This document shows positions 10,210 to 21,790 of a DNA stretch of 64,000 nucleotides, piece after piece. The notes below the pieces were generated by a model. The model ran no database searches. It was not told where the DNA came from and was given only the letters and a program-made list of their open reading frames with translations. The translations under genes and the position numbers were made by a program. Numbering within the stretch: position 1 is the first letter of the stretch; the number at the start of each line of letters is the position of its first letter. The stretch is from Burkholderiales bacterium 67-32 (GTDB taxonomy: Bacteria > Pseudomonadota > Gammaproteobacteria > Burkholderiales > Burkholderiaceae_B): contig MKUP01000033.1 of NCBI GenBank assembly GCA_001898625.1, positions 273,764 through 337,763 on the forward strand, written 5' to 3'.

Positions 10210-10775
10210 GTTCTTTCGCGTACCGTCGAAGCCTCGGCCGGCTGGCCGGCGGCGGGTTGATTGGCGGACGACGGCAGCGGGTCCGACGGAAACAGCGAGC
10301 CCTGGGCGAGATCCTGTTCGGACGGCGCCTCCTGGGCGGCGGCCGGCTCGATGGCCTCCCCCGCGGAGGGTGCGTCAGCCGCCGGCGGGGCGGCGGTCCC
10401 TTCGGCGGCCGGCGCATCCAGCGCGGGCGCCTCGACAGCCGGTTCCTGCGTTCCGGTGGCCGCGTCCTTGACGTCGCGGGCGGCCCCCTCGACGGTCTGC
10501 TGGACTTCGTTGAGCCCCTTGTGCAGTTCCTCCACGTTCGTCTTGACCGTGGTCTCGAGCGAACGGGCGGCGTCTTCCATTTCCTTGCGCAGGTTGCGCA
10601 ATTCCTCGAGCTCCATCTCGCGGCGGATATCGCTCTTCACGTCGTTGACGTAGCGCTGCGCCCGGCCCAGCAGATGGCCGATGGTACGCGCCACCTTGGG
10701 CAGCCGCTCGGGCCCGATGACGATGAGCGCCACCACGCCTATGGTGAGAAGCTCGGTAAAGCTGACGTCGAACAT
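10206..10775 (-). CDS. tatB: Sec-independent translocase subunit TatB
   Basis: A 189-residue TatB with one N-terminal membrane helix (MFDVSFTELLTIGVVALIVI), the hinge GPERLPKVART and an amphipathic helix up to about residue 70. A long low-complexity tail rich in Ala, Pro, Glu and Ser follows. TatB forms the substrate-recognition complex with TatC. The gap to tatA is 142 bases and contains a palindromic repeat, so the tatA-tatB junction is not tight, unlike tatB-tatC. Confidence 0.95.
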   Translation of the reverse strand: MFDVSFTELLTIGVVALIVIGPERLPKVARTIGHLLGRAQRYVNDVKSDIRREMELEELRNLRKEMEDAARSLETTVKTNVEELHKGLNEVQQTVEGAARDVKDAATGTQEPAVEAPALDAPAAEGTAAPPAADAPSAGEAIEPAAAQEAPSEQDLAQGSLFPSDPLPSSANQPAAGQPAEASTVRERT

Positions 10776-10796
10776 TCAGCGCCTGTGGGAGGCCCA

Positions 10797-10874
10797 CCCC
10801 CTACGCGCTTCGCGCGCCCCCTCAAGGGGGCGGCACTGGCGGACCGGCGGAGCCGGATCCGCTGTGCCCTGGGG
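10797..10874 (+). repeat. Palindromic intergenic repeat (copy 2)
   Basis: The unit reads CCCCTACGCGC, a TTCG-containing hairpin, GCCCCCTCAAGGGGGC, then a stem with GGACCGGCGGAGCCGGATCC, ending at CCCTGGGG. It lies inside the tat operon between tatA and tatB. It is oriented opposite to the tat genes, with the CCCCTACG end towards the tatB start. This differs from the copies that follow a stop codon in sense. Confidence 0.75.
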
Positions 10875-10917
10875 TAGGCAGATTGTTGTCATGGATCTGG
10901 GAGGGAGGCCCTCTCTA

Positions 10918-11157
10918 TCAGGTCCGTTCTTTTTCTTTGGCTTCCACGTCGATGGTGTCGGCGGAGACGCGCTTGGGGTCGGCGGAGGTGGTTTCCGAAT
11001 TGGAGGCCGCGGCGTCGCCGCCTTCCTTCATGCCTTCCTTGAATCCCTTCACGGCGCCGCCCAGGTCCTGCCCGAGGTTCTTCAGTTTCTTGGTGCCGAA
11101 AATCAGAACCACGATCACCAGGACAACCAGCCAGTGCCAAATGCTAAAGCTACCCAT
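10918..11157 (-). CDS. tatA: Sec-independent translocase subunit TatA
   Basis: A 79-residue Tat[21 protein letters not shown] is the short membrane helix, followed by the conserved [20 protein letters not shown] hinge and amphipathic helix, then a polar tail. TatA multimers form the size-variable pore. The start at 11157 gives the family N-terminus MGSFSIWHW; an upstream in-frame ATG at 11169 would add four residues and is less likely. It lies 61 bases after hinT. Confidence 0.96.
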   Translation of the reverse strand: MGSFSIWHWLVVLVIVVLIFGTKKLKNLGQDLGGAVKGFKEGMKEGGDAAASNSETTSADPKRVSADTIDVEAKEKERT

Positions 11158-11218
11158 TACATGCTCCACGCCTTGCGGCGGAAAATCGTCCAGTCAATAG
11201 GGGCGGAAATCGCCCGGC

Positions 11219-11572
11219 TCAGTCGCGCTTCCAGGGGCGGGGACCGCCTATTACGTGGTAGTGCAGGTGCGGCACTTCCTGTCCACCGTCCGCGCCGTTG
11301 TTGGCCATCAGACGGAATCCCCCTTCCGGGCCGGGGCGGCAGCCCTGTTCGAGCGCCAGGCGGGGAATCAGAACCTGCATTCTACCCAACAGCGGTACGT
11401 CGCTCGCGGCCACGTCCTGCAGCGACGGAACGTGCCGCTTGGGGATGACCAGGAAGTGTACCGGCGCGATGGGATTGATGTCGTGGAAGGCGAAGATCTC
11501 GTCGTCTTCGTAGACCTTGCGCGAGGGGATTTCCCCACGCGCGATCTTGCAGAAAATACAGTTGTCACTCAT
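11219..11572 (-). CDS. hinT: HIT-family purine nucleoside phosphoramidase (HinT-like)
   Basis: A 117-residue protein of the histidine-triad superfamily, with the catalytic HLHYHVIGG near the C-terminus and the family N-terminus MSDNCIFCKIARGEIPS, which carries the zinc-type CxxC. HinT enzymes hydrolyse AMP-lysine and related phosphoramidates. The start at 11572 lies directly behind the hisE stop; longer upstream starts would overlap hisE and lack family support. It is carried in the his-tat operon. Confidence 0.93.
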   Translation of the reverse strand: MSDNCIFCKIARGEIPSRKVYEDDEIFAFHDINPIAPVHFLVIPKRHVPSLQDVAASDVPLLGRMQVLIPRLALEQGCRPGPEGGFRLMANNGADGGQEVPHLHYHVIGGPRPWKRD

Positions 11573-11573
11573 C

Positions 11574-11915
11574 TCATTGTTTCGGGGCGTTGCCGGCTCG
11601 GGCGGCTTTTTCATCCAAACCCGACAGGCCTTCGCGCCGCGCGAGCTCGGCGACGACCTGTTCGGGACGCAAACCGTAATACTCCAGCATGACGAGGCAA
11701 TGAAACCAGAGATCGGCTGTCTCGTAAATGATCTTTTCCGGCACGCCGTCCTTGGCCGCCATCACGGTCTCGGTGGCTTCCTCGCCGATCTTCTTCAGGA
11801 TGCCGTCGGGTCCCTTGCTGAGCAGCCGGGCCACATAGGACGTCTCGGGCGAGCCGCCCCGGTCGGGCCGGCGGCTGGCGATGGTGTCGGCCAGTTGCGC
11901 CAGGAAATCGTTCAT
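11574..11915 (-). CDS. hisE: Phosphoribosyl-ATP pyrophosphatase
   Basis: HisE removes pyrophosphate from phosphoribosyl-ATP in the second step of histidine synthesis. The 113-residue protein has the MazG-like features [20 protein letters not shown] and [10 protein letters not shown], with [14 protein letters not shown] further on. It is separate from HisI here, unlike the fused HisIE of E. coli. The start overlaps the hisI stop (ATGA). Confidence 0.96.
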   Translation of the reverse strand: MNDFLAQLADTIASRRPDRGGSPETSYVARLLSKGPDGILKKIGEEATETVMAAKDGVPEKIIYETADLWFHCLVMLEYYGLRPEQVVAELARREGLSGLDEKAARAGNAPKQ

Positions 11916-12337
11916 TTGTAGATGCTCTCCGGGTCCTTCAGCACCGGGTCGGTCTCGACCCAGTGCGCGCCGCCCTCGGTTTCCAGGCGGCGGTAGAAGC
12001 AGCGTTCGCGGCCGGTATGGCAGGCGATCCCGCCCACCTGCTCGACCCGCAACAGCACCACGTCGCCGTCGCAGTCGAGCCGGATCTCGCGCACGCGCTG
12101 GACGTGGCCGGATTCCTCGCCCTTGCGCCACAGGCGGTTGCGCGAGCGCGACCAGTAGGTGGCGTTGCCGGTGCGCAGGGTCTCGCGCAGCGAGTCGCGG
12201 TTCAGGAAAGCGAACATGATGACCTTGTCGGTCGTGACGTCCTGCGCGATGCCGGGCACCAGGCCGTTATCGTCGTAGACGATGGCGTCCAGCCAGGCTT
12301 CCTGGTCGGCGGACAGGGTTTCGGGTGCGGTATCCAT
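11912..12337 (-). CDS. hisI: Phosphoribosyl-AMP cyclohydrolase
   Basis: HisI opens the purine ring of phosphoribosyl-AMP (third step of histidine synthesis). The 141-residue protein has [39 protein letters not shown], the metal-binding DCDGD segment and [12 protein letters not shown]. The start at 12337 shares one base with the hisF stop (TGATG), indicating coupled translation. Confidence 0.97.
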   Translation of the reverse strand: MDTAPETLSADQEAWLDAIVYDDNGLVPGIAQDVTTDKVIMFAFLNRDSLRETLRTGNATYWSRSRNRLWRKGEESGHVQRVREIRLDCDGDVVLLRVEQVGGIACHTGRERCFYRRLETEGGAHWVETDPVLKDPESIYK

Positions 12338-13113
12338 CAGTCGTCCAGCCTCATGCGTATGCCGCGGTCGGCCATGAAATGCTTGGCCTCCTGCACCGTG
12401 TGCTGCCCATAGTGGAAGATGCTGGCGGCCAGCACCGCATCGGCATGGCCCTCGGTGATGCCGTCCGCCAGGTCCTTGAGCGAACCGACGCCGCCGGAAG
12501 CAATGACGGGGATGGCCACGGCGTCGGACACCGCGCGCGTGAGCGCGAGGTCGAAGCCCGAACGGGTGCCGTCGCGGTCCATGCTGGTCAGCAGGATCTC
12601 GCCCGCCCCGTACTCGGCCATCTTGCGCGCCCATTGCACCGCATCCAGCCCGGTGGCGTTGCGCCCGCCATGCGTGAAGACTTCCCAGCGCGGCGCCTCG
12701 CCCTCGCCCGACACCCGCTTGGCGTCGATGGCGACCACGATGCATTGGGCGCCGTAGCGGCCGGAGGCCTCGCGCACCAGATCGGGATTGGTCACGGCCG
12801 AGGTGTTGATGCCCACCTTGTCGGCGCCCGCGTTCAACAGCCGGCGCACATCCGCCACCTGCCGCACGCCGCCGCCCACGGTCAACGGAATGAACACCTG
12901 CGAAGCCACCTGCTCGATCACGGACAGAATGATGTCGCGCTGGTCGCTCGACGCCGTGATGTCCAGAAACGTGATCTCGTCCGCGCCCTGATCGTCATAC
13001 CGGCGCGCGATCTCCACCGGATCCCCGGCATCGACCAGATTCACGAAATTGATCCCCTTGACCACGCGACCAGCGGTCACGTCCAAGCAAGGGATAATAC
13101 GACGCGTCAACAT
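12337..13113 (-). CDS. hisF: Imidazole glycerol phosphate synthase, cyclase subunit
   Basis: HisF is the TIM-barrel cyclase that works with the glutaminase HisH (14.1-14.8 kb) to make imidazole glycerol phosphate and AICAR. The 258-residue protein begins [20 protein letters not shown] with the catalytic Asp11, and carries [20 protein letters not shown] and the second catalytic aspartate in [13 protein letters not shown]. The gap to hisA upstream is about 180 bases and holds a repeat, whereas hisF-hisI-hisE are tightly overlapping. Confidence 0.97.
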   Translation of the reverse strand: MLTRRIIPCLDVTAGRVVKGINFVNLVDAGDPVEIARRYDDQGADEITFLDITASSDQRDIILSVIEQVASQVFIPLTVGGGVRQVADVRRLLNAGADKVGINTSAVTNPDLVREASGRYGAQCIVVAIDAKRVSGEGEAPRWEVFTHGGRNATGLDAVQWARKMAEYGAGEILLTSMDRDGTRSGFDLALTRAVSDAVAIPVIASGGVGSLKDLADGITEGHADAVLAASIFHYGQHTVQEAKHFMADRGIRMRLDD

Positions 13114-13230
13114 CACAGAATTCCAAAAACACACGTTGCCGGGCGCAGAATCCCTCCGCCCAACCGCTACGATACGCCCATTCCCCAAGAACGCAGCCCA
13201 CCTCGGGCACCGCGGATCAGCGCGGTTGTT

Positions 13231-13310
13231 CCCCCAGGATGCGGTGGATCCGGCTCCGCCGGTCCACCCGCATCGCCCCCTGGGGGGCGCCCGTCAGGGC
13301 GTAGGGGGGG
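13231..13310 (-). repeat. Palindromic intergenic repeat (copy 3), fused to the hisA 3' end
   Basis: Read in hisA sense, the unit begins CCCCCCCTACGCCCTGACGG, continues through GCGCCCCCCAGGGGGC and a stem with GGACCGGCGGAGCCGGATCC, and ends CCTGGGGG. The hisA reading frame runs into it and stops at the TGA inside the first hairpin loop, so the repeat supplies the last residues and the stop codon. It separates hisA from hisF inside the his operon. Confidence 0.8.
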
Positions 13311-14046
13311 TACCTAGTGCATCGGCACGAGCCTGCGCCGCCTGGAAATCCAGCGTGCCTTCGTAGATGCTGCGGCCCAGAATGGCGCCTTCCACGCCTT
13401 CGTCCTCGACGGCGCAGAGCTGCTCGATGTCGGTCAGGTTGGCGATACCGCCCGAGGCGATGACCGGGATGCGCACGTGCTGGGCGAGCTTGACCGTGGC
13501 CTCGACGTTGACCCCCGACAGCATGCCGTCGCGGCCGATGTCGGTATAGATGATGGACGAGCAGCCGTAGTCCTCGAACTTCTTGGCGAGGTCGGTCACG
13601 TCGTGGCCGGTGAGCTTGCTCCAGCCATCGGTGGCCACCTTGCCGTCCTTGGCGTCCAGGCCGACGATGATCTGGCCGGGAAAGGCGCTGCAGGCGTCAT
13701 GCAGGAACCCGGGGTTCTTGACCGCCGCGGTGCCGATGATGACGTAGGCAATGCCGTTGTCCAGGTAGCGCTCGATGGTGTCGAGGTCGCGGATGCCGCC
13801 GCCGATCTGCACCGGGATGTCATCGCCCACGGCGTCGAGAATGGCCTTGATGGAGGCTTCGTTCTTGGGTTTTCCGGCCACGGCGCCATTCAGGTCCACC
13901 AGGTGGAGCCGGCGAGCGCCCTGTTCCAGCCAGTGCGTGGCCATGGCGGCGGGTTCTTCGGAAAATACGGTGGCATCGTCGAGATCGCCCTGACGCAGGC
14001 GGACACAACGACCGTCTTTGAGATCAATCGCGGGAATGAGGAGCAT
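13294..14046 (-). CDS. hisA: ProFAR isomerase (1-(5-phosphoribosyl)-5-[(5-phosphoribosylamino)methylideneamino]imidazole-4-carboxamide isomerase)
   Basis: HisA performs the Amadori rearrangement in the fourth step of histidine synthesis. It is a TIM barrel homologous to His[21 protein letters not shown] with catalytic Asp8, [19 protein letters not shown], and [14 protein letters not shown] with the second catalytic Asp. The 250-residue frame ends GTPPTP and the stop; these last residues are encoded by the start of a palindromic repeat, so the native end has been replaced or extended by a few residues. This should not affect the barrel. Confidence 0.97.
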   Translation of the reverse strand: MLLIPAIDLKDGRCVRLRQGDLDDATVFSEEPAAMATHWLEQGARRLHLVDLNGAVAGKPKNEASIKAILDAVGDDIPVQIGGGIRDLDTIERYLDNGIAYVIIGTAAVKNPGFLHDACSAFPGQIIVGLDAKDGKVATDGWSKLTGHDVTDLAKKFEDYGCSSIIYTDIGRDGMLSGVNVEATVKLAQHVRIPVIASGGIANLTDIEQLCAVEDEGVEGAILGRSIYEGTLDFQAAQARADALGTPPTP

Positions 14047-14127
14047 GGCGAATCAGGATATCGTTCGAATCAGTGGCGCTAACTGGGCTGCGGGACGGAA
14101 AAAGGGGGCCTTGTCGGCTAACGTGGC

Positions 14128-14760
14128 TCACGGATTCCACCGTACGAAATTCTGGTAGATACGCAAGCCCGCCCCCGCGCTTTTCTCAGGGTGAAACTGA
14201 GTTGCGAAGATGTTATCTCTGGCTACCGCGCAGGTAAAGGCGACCCCGTAATCGGATTGACCGGCAATTACCCCTAGATCGGCGGGCGCCACATAGTAGC
14301 TGTGCACGAAGTAGAAATAGGTATCGTCGGCCACGCCGTCCCACAGGGGGTGGGACAAGGTCTGCCGCACGCGGTTCCAGCCCATGTGGGGCACCTTCAG
14401 CCGCTCGGGGCCCTCGAAGGCCGGGCCGGCGAAGCGCACGACCGGCCCGTCGAAGATGCCCAGGCCGTCGGCCGGCCCTTCCTCGCTGCGCTGGAACAGC
14501 ATCTGCTCGCCCACGCACACGCCCAGCAGGGGCTTGCTGCGGGACGCCTCGACCACCGCCTCGCGCAGGCCGGTTTCCTCGAGGTAGCGCATGCAGTCGG
14601 GCATGGCGCCCTGCCCCGGAAACACGACCCGGTCGGCCGCGCGCACGCCGGCCGCATCGCTGCAGATGCGCACCTCGGCCTCGGGCGCGACGTGTTCGAG
14701 CGCCCGGGCGACCGAGCGCAGGTTACCCATGCCATAGTCGACGATGGCAATACGCGTCAT
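14128..14760 (-). CDS. hisH: Imidazole glycerol phosphate synthase, glutaminase subunit
   Basis: HisH is the class I glutamine amidotransferase that supplies ammonia to HisF. The 210-residue protein shows [18 protein letters not shown] at the N-terminus, the nucleophile in [12 protein letters not shown], and the His-x-Glu pair in [13 protein letters not shown] near the C-terminus. The start follows the hisB stop by a single base, so the genes are coupled. Confidence 0.97.
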   Translation of the reverse strand: MTRIAIVDYGMGNLRSVARALEHVAPEAEVRICSDAAGVRAADRVVFPGQGAMPDCMRYLEETGLREAVVEASRSKPLLGVCVGEQMLFQRSEEGPADGLGIFDGPVVRFAGPAFEGPERLKVPHMGWNRVRQTLSHPLWDGVADDTYFYFVHSYYVAPADLGVIAGQSDYGVAFTCAVARDNIFATQFHPEKSAGAGLRIYQNFVRWNP

Positions 14761-15348
14761 CTAGAGCACCCCTTTGGTCGACGGCACGGTGCCGCCGGCG
14801 CGCGGATCGACTTCCAGCGCCATGCGCAGCGCCCGGCCGAAGGCCTTGAACACCGTCTCGCACTGGTGGTGGGCGTTGACGCCCCGCAGGTTGTCGATGT
14901 GCAGCGTCACCAGGGCATGGTTGACGAAGCCCTGGAAGAACTCGCGCGTCAGGTCGACGTCGAACTGGCCGATCATCGCCCGGGTGAAGGGAACGTGGAA
15001 CTCCAGGCCGGGACGGCCAGAGAAGTCCACCACCACGCGCGACAGCGCCTCGTCCAGCGGCACGTAGGCATGGCCGTAGCGGCGGATGCCGGCCTTGTTG
15101 CCGACCGCCTTGGCCACGGCCTGGCCGAGCGTGATGCCGACGTCCTCGACCGTGTGGTGGGCATCGATGTGCAGGTCGCCGTCGGCCACGACGTCGATGT
15201 CGATCAGGCCATGGCGCACGATCTGGTCGAGCATGTGGTCCAGGAACGGCACGCCGGTCTGCAGGTTCTGCTTGCCGGTGCCGTCGAGGTTGACGACCGC
15301 GCGGATGCGCGTTTCGTTGGTGTTGCGGGTGATCTCGGCGGTACGCAT
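14761..15348 (-). CDS. hisB: Imidazoleglycerol-phosphate dehydratase (monofunctional)
   Basis: HisB dehydrates imidazole glycerol phosphate (sixth step). The 195-residue protein has the paired metal-binding motifs [32 protein letters not shown] and [17 protein letters not shown]. It lacks the N-terminal histidinol-phosphatase domain of the bifunctional E. coli HisB, so a separate phosphatase must exist elsewhere. The start at 15348 ([15 protein letters not shown]) lies 38 bases behind the hisD stop; hisC is not between them. Confidence 0.97.
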   Translation of the reverse strand: MRTAEITRNTNETRIRAVVNLDGTGKQNLQTGVPFLDHMLDQIVRHGLIDIDVVADGDLHIDAHHTVEDVGITLGQAVAKAVGNKAGIRRYGHAYVPLDEALSRVVVDFSGRPGLEFHVPFTRAMIGQFDVDLTREFFQGFVNHALVTLHIDNLRGVNAHHQCETVFKAFGRALRMALEVDPRAGGTVPSTKGVL

Positions 15349-15386
15349 GATCGTTTCCGGATGGTCGGGGTGAATGGGCGGCGGCG

Positions 15387-16700
15387 TCACGAGGCGCTGC
15401 CGTCGTCCAGGCGGTACTCGGCGCTGCGCGCATGCGCCTGCAGCCCTTCGCCGTAGGCCAGGGTGGCGGCGACGCGGCCCAGGGTCCGCGCGCCGGCGCC
15501 CGAGACTTTGATCAGGCTCGATCGCTTCTGGAAATCGTACACGCCCAGCGGCGACGAGAACCGCGCGGTGCGCGAGGTCGGCAGCACGTGGTTGGGGCCG
15601 GCGCAGTAGTCGCCCAGCGACTCCGAGCTGTGCGTGCCCATGAAGATCGCGCCGGCGTGGCGGATCAGGTCGGCCCAGCGCTCGGGCTCGGCGGTGGAGA
15701 TTTCCAGGTGCTCGGGCGCGATGTCGTTGGCGATGGCGCAGGCCTCTTCCAGGTCGCGCACCAGGATCAGCGCGCCGCGGTTGGCCAGGCTGGTGCGGAT
15801 GATGTCCGCACGCGGCATCGTGGGCAGCAGCCGGGCGATGGCGGCTTCGACCTGCTCGATGTAGCCGGCGTCGGGGCACAGCAGGATGGCCTGGGCCAGT
15901 TCGTCGTGCTCGGCCTGCGAGAACAGGTCCATGGCGATCCAGTCGGCCGGCGTCTTGCCGTCGCAGATGACCAGGATCTCGCTGGGGCCGGCGATCATGT
16001 CGATGCCCACCGTGCCGTACACGCGCCGCTTGGCGGCGGCGACATAGGCGTTGCCGGGCCCGACGATCTTGTCGACCGGGGCGATGGACGGCGTGCCGTA
16101 GGCCAGCGCGCCCACCGCCTGCGCACCGCCGATGGCGATCGCGCGGTCGACGCCGGCGATGGCGGCGGCGGCCAGCACCATGGGATTGCGCACGCCGTCG
16201 GGCGTGGGCGTGACCATGACGACCTCGGCCACGCCGGCCACCTTGGCCGGGATGGCGTTCATCAGCAGGGACGACGGGTAGGCCGCCTTGCCGCCGGGCA
16301 CGTACAGGCCCACGCGGTCGAGCGGGGTGACCTTCTGCCCCAGCACGGTGCCGTCGGGCTCGGTGTAGGTCCAGGTCTCGGTCCGCTGGCGCTCGTGGTA
16401 GACCCGGATGCGGTCGGCGGCGGCCTCCAGCGCGGCGCGCTGCTCGCGCGGCAGCGCCTCCAGGGCCGCGGTCCAGTCGGCCCGGGGAATGTCCAGTTCG
16501 CGGATGGACGCGGCCTGGACGCGGTCGAAGCGGCGGGTGTATTCCAGCACCGCGCCGTCGCCGCGGGTGCGGACGTCCAGCAGGATGTCGGCCACGGCGC
16601 GTTCGATGGATGCGTCCTCGGACGCTTCGAAGGCCAGCAGCGCGTGCAGGCGGGTTCGGAAGTCGTCGCTACGGGTATCGAGTCGGTTGATGAGGGACAT
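15387..16700 (-). CDS. hisD: Histidinol dehydrogenase
   Basis: HisD is the zinc- and NAD-dependent enzyme for the last two oxidations to histidine. The 437-residue protein carries the expected blocks: [67 protein letters not shown] and the C-terminal [20 protein letters not shown]. Length is normal for the family. It is 134 bases downstream of hisG, a looser spacing than most junctions in this operon. Confidence 0.97.
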   Translation of the reverse strand: MSLINRLDTRSDDFRTRLHALLAFEASEDASIERAVADILLDVRTRGDGAVLEYTRRFDRVQAASIRELDIPRADWTAALEALPREQRAALEAAADRIRVYHERQRTETWTYTEPDGTVLGQKVTPLDRVGLYVPGGKAAYPSSLLMNAIPAKVAGVAEVVMVTPTPDGVRNPMVLAAAAIAGVDRAIAIGGAQAVGALAYGTPSIAPVDKIVGPGNAYVAAAKRRVYGTVGIDMIAGPSEILVICDGKTPADWIAMDLFSQAEHDELAQAILLCPDAGYIEQVEAAIARLLPTMPRADIIRTSLANRGALILVRDLEEACAIANDIAPEHLEISTAEPERWADLIRHAGAIFMGTHSSESLGDYCAGPNHVLPTSRTARFSSPLGVYDFQKRSSLIKVSGAGARTLGRVAATLAYGEGLQAHARSAEYRLDDGSAS

Positions 16701-16834
16701 ACGCTAGCTCTGCAAAATCGGTTTCCGGAAGGCAGCCCTGCCCCGCGCCGGCGGCGCGGTGGCGATGGACGACGCAGCCTCTGCATGGCGCGGCGGGCTG
16801 GCCGCGCGGCGAACGCCCCGCGGAGGTCGCCAGT

Positions 16835-19046
<2,212 letters not shown>

Positions 19047-19050
19047 GCTT

Positions 19051-19908
19051 TCAATAGCGAAGTTTGTAGCCGGTGGACAAAAGGCGCAGCGCGCACCCGG
19101 CCACCACCAGGAACGTCCCCGCGACCACCGCCAGGCTGTGCCAGGGCGTGACGTCGGAGACCCCGAAAAATCCGTAGCGGAAGCCGTCTATGGTGTAGAA
19201 GATCGGGTTCCAGTGCGATACCGCCTGCCAGAACGGCGGCAGCGAATGCACGGAATAGAATACCCCGGACAGGAAGGTTGCCGGCATGATCAGGAAGTTC
19301 TGGAAGGCCGCCATCTGATCGAACTTCTCGGCCCAGATCCCGGCTATCAGCCCCAGCACCCCCATGATGCCGCTGCCCAGCACGGCAAACACCAGCATCC
19401 ACAGCGGTTCGGCGAAATGCGGCGCGGCAAAGAACAACGACACCGCGTAGATCCCCAGCCCGACGAACAGGGCGCGCACGATGGCCGCCAGCACGTAGGC
19501 ACAGAAGACTTCCCAGTGGGTCAGCGGCGGCAGCAGCATGAAGACCAGGTTGCCGGTGACGCGGCTTTGCATCAGCGACGACGAGGAATTGGCGAACGCG
19601 TTCTGCAGCATGCTCATCATCATGAGCCCGGGGATCAGGAAGGCCGTGTAGGGCACGGTGTCGTAAACCGTGACGCGGCCTTCCAGCACGTGGGCAAAGA
19701 TCAGCAGGTACAGCACCGCCGTCATCACCGGCGCGCCCACCGTCTGGAACCCCACCTTCCAGAAGCGCAGCATTTCCTTGTAGAACAGCGTCAGGAAGCC
19801 GGACCCCGCGTTCAGGTTGGGTTGCAGGCCGACGAAGCCCGACGGCTTGGCAGCCTCGGAACCGGTACTCGTAGTGGCGCCCTCGGGCGGCCGTGCGACG
19901 ACGCTCAT
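19051..19908 (-). CDS. ABC-2 type permease (YadH-like)
   Basis: A 285-residue inner-membrane protein with six predicted helices and the ABC-2 pattern (GLMMMSMLQNAFANSSSSLM, MPATFLSGVFYSVHSLPPFW). It forms an exporter with the ATPase encoded immediately upstream (start overlapping the ATPase stop by four bases). YadG/YadH substrates are not established. The neighbouring mla genes suggest an envelope role, but this is inference only. Confidence 0.9.
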   Translation of the reverse strand: MSVVARPPEGATTSTGSEAAKPSGFVGLQPNLNAGSGFLTLFYKEMLRFWKVGFQTVGAPVMTAVLYLLIFAHVLEGRVTVYDTVPYTAFLIPGLMMMSMLQNAFANSSSSLMQSRVTGNLVFMLLPPLTHWEVFCAYVLAAIVRALFVGLGIYAVSLFFAAPHFAEPLWMLVFAVLGSGIMGVLGLIAGIWAEKFDQMAAFQNFLIMPATFLSGVFYSVHSLPPFWQAVSHWNPIFYTIDGFRYGFFGVSDVTPWHSLAVVAGTFLVVAGCALRLLSTGYKLRY

Positions 19909-20894
19909 GCCGCCTTCTCCAGCGACGCCGAGGCGGAGTCCCCGTGCATGATGTTCAGGAAAGCATCCTCGAGGTCGGCGGGCAGCACTTCGATGCCTTC
20001 GATGGCTCCACCCGCCGTACGCACCTGCGCCAGCAGCGACTCCAGTTCCGTGCTGGTGTCCAGGCGCAGCACCGCCCGGTTGCCCTGGCGCTGCACCAGC
20101 CGCTCGTCCAGCGCGCGGCTCTTGCCCGCGGGCCAGCCCGATGCCCCCATGTGCAGGACCAGGCGCGAGCCGCCGACCTTGGCCAGCAGCGCCCGCGTGG
20201 TGTCCAGCGCGACGATGCGGCCGGCCTTGAGCATGGCGATGCGGCCGCACAGCTCCTCGGCCTCTTCCAGGTAGTGGGTGGTGAGCAGGATGGTGTGGCC
20301 CATGCGGTTCAGGCGCGAGATGAACTGCCACAGCGTGCGCCGCAGGTCCACGTCCACGCCGGCGGTGGGTTCGTCCAGCACGATCACGGGCGGCCGATGC
20401 ACCAGCGCCTGCGCCACCAGCACCCGCCGCTTCATGCCGCCCGACAGGGCGCGCATGTTGTCGTCGGCCTTGGAGGTCAGGCCCAGGTTTTCCAGGATCT
20501 CGTCGATCCAGGCATCATTGTTGCGCAGCCCGAAATAGCCCGACTGGATGCGCAGCGTCTCGCGCACGGTGAAGAACGGATCGAACACCAGTTCCTGCGG
20601 CACCACCCCCAGCGCCCGCCGGGAGGCGCGGAACTGGGACACGACGTCGTAGCCGCAAATGGACACCTGGCCCGTGGTCGCGCGCGAGAGTCCCGCCAGG
20701 ATCGCGATCAGCGAGGTCTTGCCCGCGCCGTTCGGCCCCAGCAGCCCGAAGAACTCGCCCTGGGCGATGTCCAGGCTGACATCGTTCAGCGCCTGGAACC
20801 CATCCACCGCCTGGCCGGCGCCCACGCGCCGCCACAGGCTGGTCTGCCTGGGGTACACCTTGGAAACATGCTCGATACGAACGGCGGATGACAT
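19905..20894 (-). CDS. ABC transporter ATP-binding protein (YadG-like)
   Basis: A 329-residue exporter ATPase: Walker [12 protein letters not shown], signature LSGGMKRR, Walker B PPVIVLDEPTAGVD and the H-loop TTHYLEEAEELCGR. A C-terminal extension of about 100 residues follows the nucleotide-binding domain. The start at 20894 (MSSAVRIEHVSKVYPR) fits the family; in-frame upstream codons reach 20945 but have no family support. It opens a transcription unit that runs through yadH, ibaG and murA towards his, with a candidate promoter at 20981-21010. Confidence 0.92.
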   Translation of the reverse strand: MSSAVRIEHVSKVYPRQTSLWRRVGAGQAVDGFQALNDVSLDIAQGEFFGLLGPNGAGKTSLIAILAGLSRATTGQVSICGYDVVSQFRASRRALGVVPQELVFDPFFTVRETLRIQSGYFGLRNNDAWIDEILENLGLTSKADDNMRALSGGMKRRVLVAQALVHRPPVIVLDEPTAGVDVDLRRTLWQFISRLNRMGHTILLTTHYLEEAEELCGRIAMLKAGRIVALDTTRALLAKVGGSRLVLHMGASGWPAGKSRALDERLVQRQGNRAVLRLDTSTELESLLAQVRTAGGAIEGIEVLPADLEDAFLNIMHGDSASASLEKAA

Positions 20895-20980
20895 GGCTTG
20901 ATCAGAAAACACTACCGCGCCGGATGGGCCCGCAGGCCCCTCCAAAAGCGCAAATCCCGGCAGACGCCGGGCAATTCCCC

Positions 20981-21010
20981 ATTATAGAGGATGGTCGAAA
21001 ACAGCAAGAA
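20981..21010 (-). promoter_or_regulatory. Candidate sigma-70 promoter for yadG-yadH-ibaG-murA-his
   Basis: On the minus strand a perfect TATAAT (20986-20981) is preceded by TTCTTG at 18 bases or TTGCTG at 15 bases. The leader to the yadG start is about 80 bases and contains a six-pair hairpin, CCCGGC/GCCGGG, at 20956-20971. Confidence 0.5.
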
Positions 21011-21035
21011 CACCCTCCCAACCAGCCTCTGGCGA

Positions 21036-21115
21036 CCCCCAGGATGCGGTGGATCCGGCTCCGCCGGTCCACCCGCATCGCCCCCTGGGGGGCGCGCGTA
21101 AGCGCGTAGGGGGGG
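21036..21115 (-). repeat. Palindromic intergenic repeat (copy 4), behind mlaC
   Basis: In mlaC sense the unit starts one base after the TAG stop with CCCCCCTACGCGC, then a hairpin around TTACGCGC, GCCCCCCAGGGGGC and a stem with GGACCGGCGGAGCCGGATCC, ending CCTGGGGG. It lies between mlaC and the yadG promoter, where a separate transcription unit begins, and so may end mla transcription. Confidence 0.78.
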
Positions 21116-21116
21116 T

Positions 21117-21782
21117 CTATTTATACATTGCGTTGCGCTCCGCCAGCGACTTGATCAGCCCATCGACGCCGTTCTGGCCGATCTGCTGCGAGAACTGGTT
21201 GCGGTAGTTCTCGATCAGCCATACGCCCAGGACGTTGACGTCGTAGATCTTCCAGCCCTGGCCGGCCTTCTCCATGCGGTAGTCCACGGGGATGGGATCG
21301 CCGGCCGGCTGCTTGATCACGGTCTTCACCACCACGTCGGTGGCATCGGCCGGATAGTGCGAGGGACGCAGCTCCACGGCGGTCTGCTGCTTCACGGACG
21401 AGACCGCGCCGCTATAGGTTCGCACCAACGTGGTGCGGAATTCCTTGATCAGCGCCTTCTGCTGCTCCGGCGTCGCCTGGCGCCAGTAGCGGCCGGCGGC
21501 CAACCGCGTCGTCTTCTCGAAATCGACGTAGGGCAGGATCTTCTGGTCCACCAGTTGCAGCAGGCGCTGCGGGTTGCCGGACTGTACCGACGGATCGGCC
21601 TTGATGGCGGTCAGGACTTCGCCCGTGACCTGCTGGATCAGCGACTCGGGCGAGCCGGCACCCTGCGCCCGGGCCGCCTGCATGCCGCCTATGGCCAGCA
21701 CCATGCCGGCGGCCAGCGCCAGCAGCCAGTTCAGGATCCGGGGCGTGGCCGCCACGGACATCGTCGTGTCTTTCGAAATCAT
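21117..21782 (-). CDS. mlaC: Periplasmic phospholipid-carrier protein MlaC (Ttg2D)
   Basis: A 221-residue protein with an N-terminal signal (hydrophobic stretch LLALAAGMVLAIGG, cleavage after ARA). The mature domain is the MlaC/Ttg2D fold: LPYVDFEKTTRLAAGRYW, GWKIYDVNVLGVWLIENY. MlaC shuttles phospholipids between the outer-membrane MlaA and the inner-membrane MlaFED complex. The ATG at 21782 has AAGGA at suitable spacing; a later ATG at 21761 is less well placed. It is the last mla gene here. Confidence 0.94.
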   Translation of the reverse strand: MISKDTTMSVAATPRILNWLLALAAGMVLAIGGMQAARAQGAGSPESLIQQVTGEVLTAIKADPSVQSGNPQRLLQLVDQKILPYVDFEKTTRLAAGRYWRQATPEQQKALIKEFRTTLVRTYSGAVSSVKQQTAVELRPSHYPADATDVVVKTVIKQPAGDPIPVDYRMEKAGQGWKIYDVNVLGVWLIENYRNQFSQQIGQNGVDGLIKSLAERNAMYK

Positions 21783-21790
21783 GGAAATCC

